From: Persicaria tinctoria
Taxonomy: Eukaryota; Streptophyta; Magnoliopsida; Caryophyllales; Polygonaceae
Assembly: GCA_037127255.1 (NCBI GenBank)
Contig: JBANSL010000013.1
Span: 16,264,688-16,328,687, forward strand
Length of the DNA stretch: 64,000 nt
Reading direction: 5' to 3'
The translations under genes and the position numbers were made by a program. The stretch's first letter is position 1, and each line of letters begins with the position of its first letter. Positions 1 through 12,773 of this stretch are shown piece by piece. The notes below the pieces were generated by a model. That model made no database searches. It worked only from the letters and a program-made list of their open reading frames with translations, and was not told the DNA's origin.

Positions 1-27
1 GAAGTAATTTTTGTTGCACTATATTAG

Positions 28-1263
28 GTTGTTGAAATTCAGTCTGAGCCTGGGCCTCATGAGATCTCTTATGATGAAGAATGGTTAGCAATAACACGGA
101 GGTTCAACTCAGTCTTTCCTTTGACGAGAAGGGGTGCTAATTTTGGGTATCCACTGCTCATTCACTCTTGTTTCGTCTTACCTCATCTCACTTAATAGTA
201 AAGTGTAATGTTCTATTCTTTATTGCAGCAATGTAGAATTTGATGAAGCTGAATGTCGCCAATGGGTCAACAGGAAGCTGCAGGCGAGAGGGGCTAATCC
301 TTTTGAATTTACTCCCACTGCCAGTTTTTACGATCCCGCACGTTCTGCTACCAGGGGACAAAATCTTGGTAATAATTTTTCGTTTGAATCAACATTCTTT
401 TTCCAACAGCCTAACTGTGAGCTGGTCTTTTTTCATTCTTGAAGGGGAAAAAAAATTGATACCACTTGAAATTTACAGCTTGATACCACTTGAAATTTAC
501 AGCATGAAGTATCTTGTTTATGTTACCTTGTACTAATCCTCTTTAACATGATACATTGTCCAATATTGTTGTTATTTTATACAACTTCTGATCATCTGGT
601 ATTGTTGCCATTTGCATGGGAAGAAAGCGCTTTAGTACAAACTAATATAATATAATTCGTCTTTGTCATCACGGTTCTTGACATGCTTTCTAATATGTTT
701 TCATACTAGCATCTAAATTCGAAATGCGGAGTAGATCTGAACTTACCTAATAAATTTTCATTGCAGAACATTACAGGAATCCCCAAACAGAGGCATTCTT
801 GGAGTTTCTTGAGCTGCCTTACCTTCTAGACAACGCAGGAAATGTACAGCAGTCGAATTACACATCACCTGCAGTGGTATCTCAAGGTAAATACTTCACA
901 GGCACTTAATTGTATGTTGAGTAAATTAAAACTCCATTTCAACTTTGCAATTTTGTCTATTCTATGTCTATGATTTAATGTCATTTCATCTTCCTGTTAT
1001 CTATAATATTCATAACCTGTTCACCTGTGACAGATTTTGAGTGCGTCCTGAGTCCTGCATATCCATTTCCCTAGAAAAAATAAAATAAAACTCCATATCC
1101 ACTTCACATCATGTTTTATCATTTCTAGCAACTGCATATTTGAGATATCTAATGGCGTGTTCTTGCCTATTCAAATGTAGGTGCAACTGCTGGGAATAGT
1201 GAAGACATTCCCATTGATGATGAGGATGAGTTAGAAAATTTGAGTGCGCATAGTGATGAATGA
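28..1263 (+). CDS. DBR1: RNA lariat-debranching enzyme, 3' part of gene
   Basis: DBR1 opens the 2'-5' bond of excised intron lariats in the nucleus. Only the C-terminal part lies in the window. Exons that splice in frame with GT/AG borders are 28-146, 229-368, 767-886 and 1181-1263 (TGA). Recognisable segments are [26 protein letters not shown] and [18 protein letters not shown], all typical of the C-terminal domain of plant DBR1, followed by an acidic tail rich in D and E. The metallophosphoesterase catalytic domain would lie left of the window. The gene looks intact over the part seen, and its 3' UTR probably ends within the next several hundred bases. The family call is firm; the exon borders are inferred from splice signals and frame only. 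Confidence 0.9.
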
Positions 1264-2770
1264 TTAACTCGGTTCTTGCTGCCAATTCAGGCTATGGGTA
1301 TTCTTCTCAGAGTTCAGTAGCTCAAGGTTTTTCCGCAGTACAGCAACATCCAGATATTGTGGATTAGACCATTGTACTTGTACCTGCCTTAACCGGAACT
1401 TGGAACTCGGAAGGCTCTGTACCCAATCTAATCTGCCAATCATGACCATAACCCGGTGACTTATGGATCCATCTGAAATTTCGTAGTCTGCAATATTTTT
1501 GTATCAGTTTAGAGACTGATGTTCTATTATTTAAGATACCAAGCTTATAACTAGCACAGCCCAAATTTTCAATTTTCCGAAACCCACTTTTACTGCTATA
1601 TATCAAGTATAGCTAAAGCCCTTGTGAATGTAGCAGAACTAGTTCTTTAACACATTAACGTCCGAGTGTAAAGCTTTGATCTTTTGGAAGATGATTGTCT
1701 TTGTTGAATGGGTGTTGTTTCTGATTTGGATCAAGACAGTTTGGGTTCTATCAAGGTAGCTCAATGATGCACTCGAATAGACGGCCTCAAGAGTGGTCTT
1801 TCGACGTGTCCTTCAGCAGGCTCTTTCCATGTTTTCTGTTCGAGGAATGGTTAACTTGTAGTCTTGTAGATGACATTGCCATGGCAAACTAGCACAGAAC
1901 CAGACATACCAAATAATATACACATTTGGTATATATTCCGTTGTGCCAATTAATGGCCATTTCTTTTTTCTTTTTCTTTTTTAATCTTTCCTTTGAGGCT
2001 CTTTCTCTACCCTTTTTTTCCTTTTCTTTTCTGCAATCAGTGTAAACTGCAGCTATCTTGATCAGATACCTTATAAAGATACATATGCCTGTACTTCCAC
2101 AAATTGCAAGAAGTGAAACCCACCAAGCAACTTGGTTAAATTCAAATATTTTTGCATCTAATGTAATGTATCAATCATTTACACAATTACACCTCAAAAC
2201 TTTTAAGAAAAAATAACTTCATAAGTGAAAACTACTTATGCAAAACTAATTATAAACTAGACCCAAGAAGTGGAATATTTCCTATTGGGATATTTTAACA
2301 TATAAACTAGATATAAGTTAAAAATACCTTACATCATTTATGCTTGAAGAATCTTGTCAACGATAATTACAGATTACAAAGACTAGTTACCTAAACTAGT
2401 GATGTATCCACCAGACCACGATTGATGGCATCATTTTGATATTTGACTCCCACATAGAGTATATTTGAATTTAGGAGATAGATCTTCACACATCATAGGG
2501 ATAGTTAACTTGTGTAAAATAATAAAAATGAAGATAATCTATCACCATTAAATATTAATGGAAATATTTATGGCGTGGCTATACCTAGTAATATTCCAGC
2601 TTAGCTTTTATATTTATAATAAATCTGTTTAGCTCTTCTTCCAAGCAAAAAATTTAAACCATATCCCCTAACAAAGATTAAAGATAATAAAAATTGCCAA
2701 AAAAAATATATCAAATAATCATGAAATGAAATATATAGTACAAGAGAAAATGATGTTGTGATGATTAGGG
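1264..2770. other. 3' flank of DBR1, no gene seen
   Basis: AT-rich sequence with the presumed DBR1 3' UTR at its start. Open frames are short and have no recognisable motif. No structured repeat was seen. Confidence 0.6.
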
Positions 2771-3131
2771 GTATTATTCTAACTGAACGAGCCGAGCTTG
2801 ACAGGTTCAAGCTTGATTCGTTTGTGAAAACGCGTTCAAGTCAAGCCCAACTTTTAAACGATCTTTTTTTATTATCAAGCTTGGATTGTTTAGAAAATAA
2901 ACAAGCTCGAGCCGAGCTTTTTTCGAGCTTTAAGCCGTTGTACTTGATCATAACATATTAACTTAAAGAAAATTTCAGAAATTTCATAAAATTTGAGTTA
3001 TTCAAGCTTAAATCAAATGAGCCGAGCTTAAAAACATGTTCAAACTCAACTTGTTTAGGTAAATGAAGGAGCTCGAGTCGAGCTTTTTTCGGATCGAGTA
3101 CTTGAGCTTTTTTCGGATCGAGCTCAAGCGA
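2771..3131. repeat. Diverged CGAGC-rich interspersed repeat, copy 1
   Basis: The segment is built of GAGCCGAGCTT and TTCAAGCTTG-type words and shares an ordered series of blocks with 3697-3985: GAGCTTGACAGGTTCAA, TTTTAAACGA, TTATCAAGCTTG, TTTTTTCGAGCTTTAAGC and TTGATCATAACATATT. Near its end the phrase GAGCTTTTTTCGGATCGAG occurs twice in tandem. It is non-coding. The family is not identified; it may be a degraded non-autonomous element. Confidence 0.6.
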
Positions 3132-3696
3132 TGCTTAATTAGTATTGTTCTCCATGAAATGAATTACGGAGTATCAATTTAATTTTTGCCCACAACCACT
3201 CTTTCCAATAAGAACTTTTAGATTATAATTGAAAGCAGAAGCACCACAAAACTTTGTTTAATGCAAACTTTTAGATATGCTCCTTCCACTATAATTTGGT
3301 TATCATCATTAAAATCTTTGAAGAAGGAACTCAGAATAATTAATAAAAGTGTTGATCAGCAACTACAAGAGATGCCCATCTCATAAACAATTGTGTTTAA
3401 TATTTAGATTGCCAAGTTAACATAATCTATAGATATGATCTCTCATAGACCCCTCAGAACAAAAACAAAACATCAAACCCTCCAACTTTGGATAATGTTT
3501 TCTATAACTACTGCGGATGAATTCTTCGTTTGTTCTTGATCTATACGAGATCAATCTCACAAAAACAACTTTTATATATATATAAAAAAAATTCAAGCTA
3601 CTCAACTCTTAGGGCGTTACAACTCGTATGACGAATGTTGTAGCAAATATTTCACATTGAGCACATATTTTGTTAATTACTATCTCCTCCTCTTCA

Positions 3697-3985
3697 GGAG
3701 CGTGATTTGAGCTGAACAAATCGAGCTTGACAGGTTCAACCGAGCCGAGCCGACCCGAGCCCAATTTTTAAACGAACTTTCTTTTTTTTATCAAGCTTGA
3801 CTTGTTTAAGGATTGAACGAGCTCAAGCCGAATTTTTTTCGAGCTTTAAGCAGTTATACTTGGTCATAACATATTTGAACTTAAATCGAATGAGCTGAAC
3901 TTAAAATCATGTTCAGACTCGACTTGTTTAGGTAAGTGAACGAGCTCGAATCAAGCTTTTTTCGAACCGAGCTCAAGTTATTCTG
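3697..3985. repeat. Diverged CGAGC-rich interspersed repeat, copy 2
   Basis: Same block order and orientation as the copy at 2771-3131, but shorter and with many substitutions, so the duplication is old. Non-coding. Confidence 0.6.
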
Positions 3986-5987
3986 CTTATATAATCCCTA
4001 GTTCTCTTACAAGCTACAACTCTTACGAGAGAGCTAAGGCCATATTCAGCCGCACACATAGACATAGTCAGATATAATTGAAAAAGCAAACCTATGAGGA
4101 TTGCCAAGTCACAATGGAACATCACAAGGTGTCAAATTGAAGCCCACTTCCTCTTTGCTGAGTGGGCATCTTTTTGCCTTTATCTGCCTTTTGCTTTCTA
4201 TTGCACTTGCTCTCTATCATTGACCGTCTTTACCGTTACTAATAGCGCGGTCAAATTCAAAAAATTACTGGGCCCAAAAACCTATTGGGCTTTCGCCATC
4301 AAAGCCCAACAGTGTAAGGGATAATAATGTATGAGGAATTGAGGACAGGTCAAAAAGAGTTTGTTACATTACACTTATCTTGTTGGTAAAAAAATGGTGT
4401 GGAAAAAGTAACCACTAATTTGGCTAGAAACATATAGACAACTTGCCAATGTAGAATAAAATCAAACAACCTTCCAACAGGTTGGTTGTTGTAAGAATAT
4501 GAACAAATGCTCTAAATTGATGCTCTTTATAGTTTAAGCGAGCCTTCTTTTCAAAGGTCTCTGGTTCAGCCGGAAAGGACTTGTGGGTAGTATCCAAAGG
4601 TCCATGATTCGAACCCCGAATGACCGCTTTTTATTTACCAAAATCAAGCCTCGTTTTCAAAGTGCGCACAAAACTTCCGCATTTTGTATGCACAGTACGC
4701 GTGCCAATCGCGTAGATGTAGAACTTTTGAAGGAAAACAAGAGGATATGATAAACAGATACAGTATGGTCCAAGTCTCCAACCATTTTCCATTATTAACA
4801 CTAAAGTGAAATGACGTTTCATTTTTGAAAAGTTTTTAATAATACAAGATAGGATAAGGGCCTATAAAAGTAGAAGTTCAAAGGTATTCAACCAAAAAGA
4901 CACTAATTTGCATCAAAATTGCATGTGTGATTGAAATGTTAAATGAACATTGCATTTGTCTTCTACTTAGGACAATATATGTTGGGAAATGACCAAAAAG
5001 AAAGCACCAAACTTTGAAACTTACTTTTTATTTGGGTTGACATAAATTGTTAAATCAGATAGTAGAAACTTATAGATTCCAGTTAAGTAGAACGAAGTAA
5101 CCAATCTCAACAAATGTATACAAGATAAATGGCTTAACTTATATCTACATCTACTGCCAAGGTTAGAACAAACACACAAATAGAGTGAAACTAGTACTCC
5201 AAGACACAAAATTGGAAAAGATTGAGATTACCAATCTACAAATGAGTGTTCATCGGCAGTACCATGGCCTTATCCAAACTCTCTGTCAAACACATAAATC
5301 AGAGAAAAGGAAGGGAAAGGGGATAATCAGCATGAATTAAGAAAAACAAAATCATGAAAGATTTACTGTTCATAGGTTTTTTGGTACATATATATATTAT
5401 TGTTAAGGATGCATGAAAATTTCTCCAATTCTTGCATGGAAAATGCTCAAATAAAACCAAAAGCAATAAATTGACAATTATGCATCAAAAGGGAAGCACA
5501 TGGTGTGGAGAGTGGGACATAATAAATTATTATAACTAACAGTTAACAGCAATAACACACATCTATAGTACTCAAGGTGTCAAGCCCAGCCCTTGATTGG
5601 CAAATAATTTATAAGAAAAGAAAAACCATCCACATTAATCATTATTCATTATACATGATGTAAAAGAATGAAGGCAAGATCTTATTGCATTGGAGGGTGC
5701 AGATCAACAATACTAAAGAATTGTCATGAGGATACCGATAGGAAGCGAGGTGAGTTGGTAAAGGACTCATCTACTTGACCAGGGACTGAGCCTTGATAAT
5801 GGAGCACCTTTTACCTAAGGAGTTAGGGAGCGTTTTACTTTTACCCTTATTGGGCATACTCGGTGTGAAGCGGGCCACCATTGGTTCATCTGTCATGAGA
5901 ATCAATGCAGTCTATTGTCTCAGTAAAAATGAAAGCACACAGAGCATATGCAAAGTTAGCTCATTCTCTCAAATATATATTAGAGGG
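3986..5987. other. Intergenic region upstream of the CEPR1-like gene
   Basis: AT-rich, with only short frames lacking known motifs. One tRNA-promoter-like block at about 4540-4640 is listed separately. Otherwise nothing recognisable. Confidence 0.5.
4540..4640 (+). mobile_element. Possible tRNA-derived SINE fragment
   Basis: Contains GATTCGAACCC, close to the polymerase III B box (GGTTCGANNCC), about 20 bases after TGGGTAGTATCCAAAGG, which is loosely like an A box. No poly-A tail or target duplication was found, so this is a weak call. It could be chance. Confidence 0.25.
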
Positions 5988-5995
5988 TATATATA
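5988..5995 (+). promoter_or_regulatory. Candidate TATA box of the CEPR1-like gene
   Basis: TATATATA lies 229-236 bases upstream of the ATG at 6224, a reasonable distance for a leader of about 200 bases. It is placed by position and sequence only. Confidence 0.35.
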
Positions 5996-6223
5996 GCATG
6001 AGTGCCCTCTTTATGCAAGATATGCACCCTTCTTTGTTAAGCAACTATAACTGCCTAGAAAGGAACCTCCTTTTCCTCAGAAATCATGTCTCTGCAACTA
6101 CTACTATTCATCCCACTTAGCCCAGCAAAGATGTCATTTATATGTTTCTCGTCTTCCCTGTCTCTTACACTTGATTAACCCTTTCAAGCACATAAACCTC
6201 TAGCCTGTTATCTCTAACCCGCC

Positions 6224-9200
6224 ATGGCGCTTCAGTTTCCCTGTTATCTCTTCATACTACTTCTTACACTTCCCAACCCTTTTCAAATCACTGCTGATGA
6301 CACTCAGGCGAAGTTCTTCGGACTCATGAAGAAGAGTCTCTCAGGGAATGCCTTGTCCAGTTGGCATGCCTTGGGAGAGGGTTCTTATTGCAATTATTCT
6401 GGGATCAGCTGCAATGATCAAGGTCATGTCACCATGATCAATGTATCTGGGGGGTCACTCTCGGGCTACTTCCCACCGGACGTATGCTCTTACCTGCCAG
6501 AGCTGCAGGTTTTGGATATCAGCATCAACAAGATCCAAGGCAGCTTCCCAGAGAGCATAATCAATTGCTCTCTATTACAAGTACTCAACATGAGTGGCTT
6601 GTATCTCACAGGGAAACTGCCAAACTTCTCAGGTATGAGATCCCTCCGTGCCATGGATTTATCTTACAACTTGTTTGAAGGAGACTTCCCCATATCCATC
6701 ACCAACCTCAGTGGCCTTGAGGTGCTGAACTTCAATTTGAATCCTTACTTCAACTCATGGGAGCTTCCACAGAACATCTCTCAGTTAGCAAACCTTAAGA
6801 CAATGATTTTGTCAACTTGCAGACTTCGAGGGTCTATCCCATCATCAATAGGCAACATGGCCTCTCTTGTTGATCTTGAATTGAGTGGGAATTTTCTGGA
6901 GGGTCCTATCCCTCCAGAGATTGGGAGGCTAAAAAATCTGAGAGAGCTCATGCTTTACTATAATCGGTTCACAGGAAATATACCTGAAGAGCTGGGCAAT
7001 TTAACTCAGCTTACCGATCTGGATTTGTCGGTTAACTTTTTAACCGGCAAGATCCCAGAGAAAATATGCCGCCTCCCCAAACTTCAAACGCTGCAGCTCT
7101 ACAACAACAGTCTCACAGGAGAACTCCCGGAGGCTCTCGGCGACTCAAGAACGCTGGTGTACTTGTCCATTTACGACAACCAACTCAGCGGAGAGGTGCC
7201 GAGAACCCTTGGGAAACTATCACCAATTATTCTCATAGACTTGTCAGAGAATCAGCTTTCTGGTCAGCTCCCACCACACATCTGCACAACAGGTAAGCTG
7301 CTCTACTTTCTTGTCCTTGAGAACATGTTCACTGGAGAGCTACCTCAGAGTTATGCAGAGTGCACTTCCCTTCTCCGTTTCCGTGTCAGTAATAACCAAT
7401 TACAGGGCTCAATTCCTGACAAACTTTTCAGTCTCCCCCATGCATCCATCATTGATTTGGCTTTCAATCATTTCACTGGCCCAATACCCAAAACTGTGGG
7501 AGATCCCAAAAACCTGTCTGAACTCTTCTTACAGAGCAATAGAATTTCAGGGGTTCTGCCTCCTGAGATTGCTAGTGCAGTAAGCCTGGTTAAAATTGAT
7601 TTCAGCAACAATCTTTTGTCAGGTCCAATACCTACTGAGATAGGTTCCATGTCAAAACTAAACTTAATGCTGCTGCAAGGCAACAAGTTTAGTTCTTCCA
7701 TTCCAGAGTCACTGTCTATGCTCAAATCACTAAATGTTTTGGATCTCTCCAACAACCAGTTGACTGGACAAATCCCTGAAAGTCTATCTGCTTTACTTCC
7801 TAACTCATTAAACTTCTCATACAATCAGCTTTCGGGTGCCATTCCACTTCCATTCATAAAGGAAAGGCAGGAAGAAAGCTTTTTGGGAAATCCACAACTC
7901 TGTGTCACATTAAATACAAGCTCATCACTCGCTCTTTTCCCTCTTTGTCCACAAGCACATGCCCATAAGAAGATCAAAAGCATTTGGGTAATAGTAGCTG
8001 TGTTGTTAGTCGTGTTCCTTGGGACTATTGTGTCCATAAAGCAATGTCTGTCTAGGGAAAAGGCCATAATAGGACAGGATGAGACCTCGTCTTCATCATT
8101 CTGTTCATATGAGATGAAGAGTTTCCATCGGATAAGCTTTGACCTACGTGAGATCCTAGAAGCAATGGTTGATAAGAACATAGTTGGGCATGGAGGATCA
8201 GGAACTGTTTACAGAGTTGGTCTAAGCAGTGGAGAAGCTGTTGCAGTCAAGAAGCTGTGGAGCCAAATGACAAAAGATTGTGCTTCAGAGGACCAACATC
8301 TCCCAAACAAGGAACTGGAGACAGAGGTTGAAACTCTGGGCAGTATAAGGCATAAGAACATAGTAAAGCTCTACAGTTACTTCTCAAGTTGGGACTGTCA
8401 CTTGCTAGTTTATGAGTATATGCCAAATGGAAATCTGTGGGATGCCCTTCACAAGGGAAAGATTCTTCTAGATTGGCCAACTCGTCGCCAGATTGCACTC
8501 GGAATTGCCCAGGGTCTAGCCTACCTCCATCATGATCTGGTGCCGGCGATCATTCATAGAGACGTTAAGTCATCCAATATCCTGCTGGACGTTGATTACC
8601 AGCCCAAGGTGGCAGACTTTGGTGTTGCTAAGGCTCTCCAAGCAAGGGGAGGAAAGGATTCTAGCAATACTGTCATTGCAGGGACATATGGTTACTTAGA
8701 CCCAGGTAAGCATATTGAGTTACATATTACATATCTTCTACAACTTTTATGACCTTAATACTTTCCGTTGTTTTTTCTACCTATGATTGTGCACCGGTTA
8801 GTGTCTAACTAAACAACACCAAAAAAGCAATCTACTTGGAATTTCTAGCAGTCAAGAAGTTTATGCACAAGCTCAACATTAAATCATCCCCCTTACTCCC
8901 TTAGAAATAGGTTCAAAGAGAGTATGCACCCTGTATTGGTATTGAATAGAATTATTTGGTTTTTAGAGAATGGGTAATTTGATGCATCTTGAAACCAGAG
9001 CAGGTTATAGTCTGTAACTGACTAAATTAGAACAAGGATTCCATGTTTATGAATGAATAGATGTAGCAATACAAATCTATCCTAAATGTTCTTGTTAAAT
9101 GAATTCACTGAGTGTTAACTGACATGACATTGTACTGTGAAATTTGACAGCTTATGTGAATTCATCCAAGGCAACAACAAAGTGTGACGTGTACAGTTAC

Positions 9201-9530
9201 GGGGTAGTGCTGATGGAATTGCTGACAGGGAAGAAACCGGTTGAGGCAGAGTTTGGAGAAGACAAGAGCATCATAAACTGGATAGCAAGCAAGATGGATA
9301 CAAGGGAAGGAGCCACAGAAGTCTTAGACAAACATGTATCAGGGTTCTTCAGAGATGAAATGCTTCCTCTGCTTCGGATAGCCATGCGCTGCACAGCTAA
9401 GGCCCCCGTTTCTCGCCCAACTATGAATGAAGTGGTTCAGTTACTAATGGAGGGAGACCCGTGCCGATTCAACTCTTTCAAATTAAGAGAAAAGAATGAA
9501 GATGAACCAAATGACACCAGGAGCAAATAA
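6224..9530 (+). CDS. CEPR1: LRR receptor-like kinase, CEPR1/XIP1 type
   Basis: Plasma-membrane receptor kinase. In Arabidopsis, CEPR1 senses C-terminally encoded peptides in nitrogen signalling and, as XIP1, affects vascular development. Exon 1 is 6224-8705 and exon 2 is 9151-9530; joined in phase 1 they give 953 residues, close to the Arabidopsis length. A signal peptide covers about residues 1-24, and the cap carries a YCNYSGISC cysteine pair. LRRs follow to about 560, and a membrane segment lies at about 587-606. The kinase has the glycine loop GHGGSG (near 654), VAVKK lysine (675), HRDVKSSN (777) and DFG (798), so it is an RD kinase. Odd: the splice joins YLDP to AYVNSSK, so the APE motif reads DPA and its usual glutamate is alanine. 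The following KATTKCDVYS block is normal. Start chosen for the signal peptide. The family is clear; one-to-one orthology is inferred. Confidence 0.92.
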
Positions 9531-11615
9531 ATCATGTCAGTTATGAGAGCAGACAATGTTGTATTAAACGTTGATGTTTAAGGTGAAACAATGTTGTATC
9601 TGTAAAAACCTTATTATCTCTTAGGAATCATCAGTAGGAAGGTCCAGAGAATTAAGAGTATAGACTTCTCATGTAAAGATAGTAGGTAGAATCCTGTCCC
9701 TTCTCTTTTCTTTTAAAGCCCTTCGTTTCGTATGTGTGAGCTTTTGTAAGATATAGAGGAATGTATCCTTTATGGCTGCTTTTTAGCAAAGCATTTTGCA
9801 ATAATCTCTATAGCACATACCCATAAAGAATTAAAGAAATAGTTATTTAGATTAAAGCTGCATGTTTTTCTTCTCCTCTAGATTTTCTTTTTAATTGTTA
9901 ATGAGAGTGATTAAAGGGAAGAGGAAGGAGATGTCATTGGAGATGGATGGATATGAATTGCAGCCACTTCTTTCTGATCATAGTTGATTTATTATTCTAA
10001 CTTTCTTAGTTTCTTTTATAAATAATCTAAAGAGGAGAGGGCTTAAAGGGCCCAAATCAGGTGTGGGATTTTCTGCATAAAAGCACCTATGTTAAAGTAA
10101 TGAGCACATTTGTCTCCATTCAAGCTGTACAGGGATAGGAAGTGCAACTAGAGAGCAATTTATAATCTCCTTCACTTATAGGTCATGCAACTTTCATGAC
10201 ATTTGTTGAAATTATTATGCTTGTATCGTTATTCACCGTAGATAGTGTGTCGTGAATCTTACAGTTCTTCAACTTGCTTTACTGCCCTATTTTTTTCATG
10301 GTTGATTGTAGGCCATATAATGGATTATTCCATAAATTCAGCAAATACTTCAGAAGGCCCAAAATTTATAGTAGGAAGTTCATTTGTAGCTTAATATTGT
10401 GTGTTAAAAGTCTAAGATATGCATAGAACATTTTTCTAAACTAACAATACCACACGGTAAAGAGCCCTAATCATAGTCATGCCATGTGTCATGTGTGTAT
10501 CTTTTCCTTTCTTTCCCCCTTTTTTGTTTGAGGTGACATTTCCAACTCGTATCAAAATTATCAATATCATAATTAACATTACCAATAAATAAATAACCAA
10601 TAATTACTATAAGAAAGACAGGAAACCATGATAAACAGTTTTAGGTTAATCAAACATTAATCATCCCTTCAAAGTAAAAACTAATCAAGATACCAGCAAA
10701 AGTCACACTCCACAGTCCACATCATAAAATAACCAAATCAACAAGAAGCACAACCAGACATCACATGAATATGAAACTTAAATATTCAGAATATGGAAGC
10801 AATCATTACCATGCTAAACCAGCAGGAAAAAACTTATGGTCGACAAACTGAAGCTCCAACAAGAGGGCAAAGTTCAACACACATATTTCAGAGGTCAAAC
10901 ATGGTGGTGCACTACATAATCTACATTAATTAGAGCCGTTGGTAACGCTCCTCTATGTGTGATACCAATTAGAAGCTTTTCCCAAAAGCATGATTTTGAT
11001 CAGAAACGAGGAGAAAAAGTGTTCACCACTGAACAACAGTATAAAAACTTGAACTAAACAGGCAAACAAAAAAGAAGGCAAGAGTGAATTAGCCATGTAT
11101 ATTCACTCGAGCAATTTTACAAACACATGGTGTGCATTGTGGAATTTCCCATCCTCAACTTGATTGCAATAGCCAGAAATTAAAAACATCAATGCCCTAA
11201 TTCAGGTAGAAAATCTGTTGAAGTATGTGTGATAAGAAGAGACTATACAACATATTTCATTGATCAAAAAATTGGAAAGTTGTCTTCAACTGCATCTAAA
11301 GTCGTCTTTATTCAGAAATCTAACCTTGAAGATTTGAGAAGCATGTGATGGAATAGCTTGATAAAATGAATTCAAAACTTACCGTTAATACCATTCAAAC
11401 TCGAACATTGCTCCAATGGCGGCAAATTACGATCGCGAACTGATGGGGGGATCTCAAAACTCAAGGGAAGCGAAACGACTATTAGAAGTTGCACTTCTAT
11501 CTCCCATTGATTTGAAACATTTAGGCCCAGCAGTTGAGCAGCCCAGTTCAGACTGTGAGTCCACTTTCCAATGGGCTAAACGATGTGTTACTGTGTGCTT
11601 GGGCCGTTAAGAATC
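9531..11615. other. 3' flank of the CEPR1-like gene, no gene seen
   Basis: Probable 3' UTR of the kinase, then AT-rich unique-looking sequence. A short frame near 11416 has no recognisable domain. No repeat structure seen. Confidence 0.55.
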
Positions 11616-11634
11616 GTTGTCAAATCCCGTCTCG

Positions 11635-11640
<6 letters not shown>

Positions 11641-11700
<60 letters not shown>
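11641..11700. repeat. (AT)30 microsatellite
   Basis: Uninterrupted AT dinucleotides directly abutting the left terminus of the nested TIR element. A matching AT tract starts at 14027 on the other side, so the element sits inside one former microsatellite. Confidence 0.95.
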
Positions 11701-11704
<4 letters not shown>

Positions 11705-12141
11705 ATTACTTCAAATGTAAAAATTCCTTAACGTGTAAAATTTGCTTATCGCGTAAAATTAGCTAATGGGCCTAATTTAATTACTAATGGGCCTAATTTC
11801 ATGAGTAGAATGTCTACCCCCTTGCCCATGCGTGTGCTCCCCCTTGCCCCCCTTCTCGGACCAGATTTTTTTTTTTAAAATTTTTTTTTTGTGCCGGAAT
11901 TTTTTTTTAGTGTTAACACTTTCTGCTGTGCAAGTATAACTTGCTTTTGTGCACATATAACATCTTATTGTGCAAATATAAGTTTATTTTGTGCAGACAA
12001 ATAATTCATTATGGGGTAAATAGGTAAATGTGCCTATTTCAATTATAAAAATTTATAATTGAAATATGTTTAATTTATGGGTAAATTGGTAAATATGTCT
12101 AATTTTATGGGTAAATGCACTTTTTCCCGTTTTCGATACCT

Positions 12142-12420
12142 TTTGTGCAACTGTGAAGTGCATTTGTGCAACTGTGAAGTGCATTTGTGCAACTGTGAAA
12201 TGCATTTGTGCAACTGTAAAGTGCATTTGTGCAACTTTAAAGTGCAAATATAAGAACATAAAGTGTGAAAATAAAATTATAATGTGCAAATTTAGAATAC
12301 AAGTGTGCAAAAGTAGGATACAATTGTGCAAATTTAAACTACAATTGTGCAAAAGTAAGATACAATTGTGCAGATTTAGAATACAATTGTGCAAATGTAA
12401 GATCATAATGTGCAGTAATA
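12142..12420. repeat. TGTGCAA(N)n minisatellite
   Basis: Units of about 18-21 bases, first TTTGTGCAACTGTGAAGTGCA and then TGTGCAAATTTAGAATACAA variants, repeat more than ten times. They give an apparent KCICATV peptide repeat that is an artefact of the array. Scattered related units also occur at about 11930-12000 and 12560-12640. Non-coding filler of the TIR element. Confidence 0.85.
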
Positions 12421-12673
12421 AGACAAAAGATGTGCTTTTGAAATCGATGTTTTAATTTTGTTTTTTTTTTACTTTTGAGAGTTTGGGTTCACCTCTCGGA
12501 TAATTTAGGTTGATAGATGTACGTTTGAAATCGATTTTTTTACGTATAATCTTTTAAAATTAAAGTGCATAAATAAGATTAAAATGTGCATAATTAAGGT
12601 TAAAAAGTGCATAACTTAGATTATAATGTGCATGAGTAACAATTTGCGATTGTTACGCTCTTGTCTATTATGT

Positions 12674-12743
12674 AACCTATGTGGGATTTGAACCACATCT
12701 TTTGTGCAAACGCACATTGCTCTACCAATTGAGCTAATAGGCT
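12674..12743 (-). pseudogene. Degenerate tRNA-like sequence
   Basis: On the minus strand a 7-bp acceptor pairing AGCCTAT/ATAGGTT encloses a perfect D arm, GCTCAATTGGTAGAGC, and a T arm TGTGG/CCACA around TTCAAATC. The T loop is one base too long, as if one G of the stem were lost. The anticodon arm has a shortened loop, with TTT where an anticodon would be. It is not a working tRNA. It may be a relic caught in, or shaped into, the element. Confidence 0.55.
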
Positions 12744-12773
12744 AAATTATGATTGTTATGCTAAAATAGAAGA

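Noticed and set aside
5740..5880. GTGAGTTGGTAAAGG stretch as a tRNA or SINE
   Set aside because: Only a partial A-box resemblance, no B box, no clover-leaf pairing.
7468..8498. Minus-strand frames opposite CEPR1-like exon 1
   Set aside because: Antisense shadows of the LRR and kinase coding sequence with no domains.
12053..12455. Cys-rich repetitive peptide (KCICATV)n on the plus strand and HNCILNL repeat on the minus strand
   Set aside because: Produced by the TGTGCAA minisatellite; both strands are open for the same reason.
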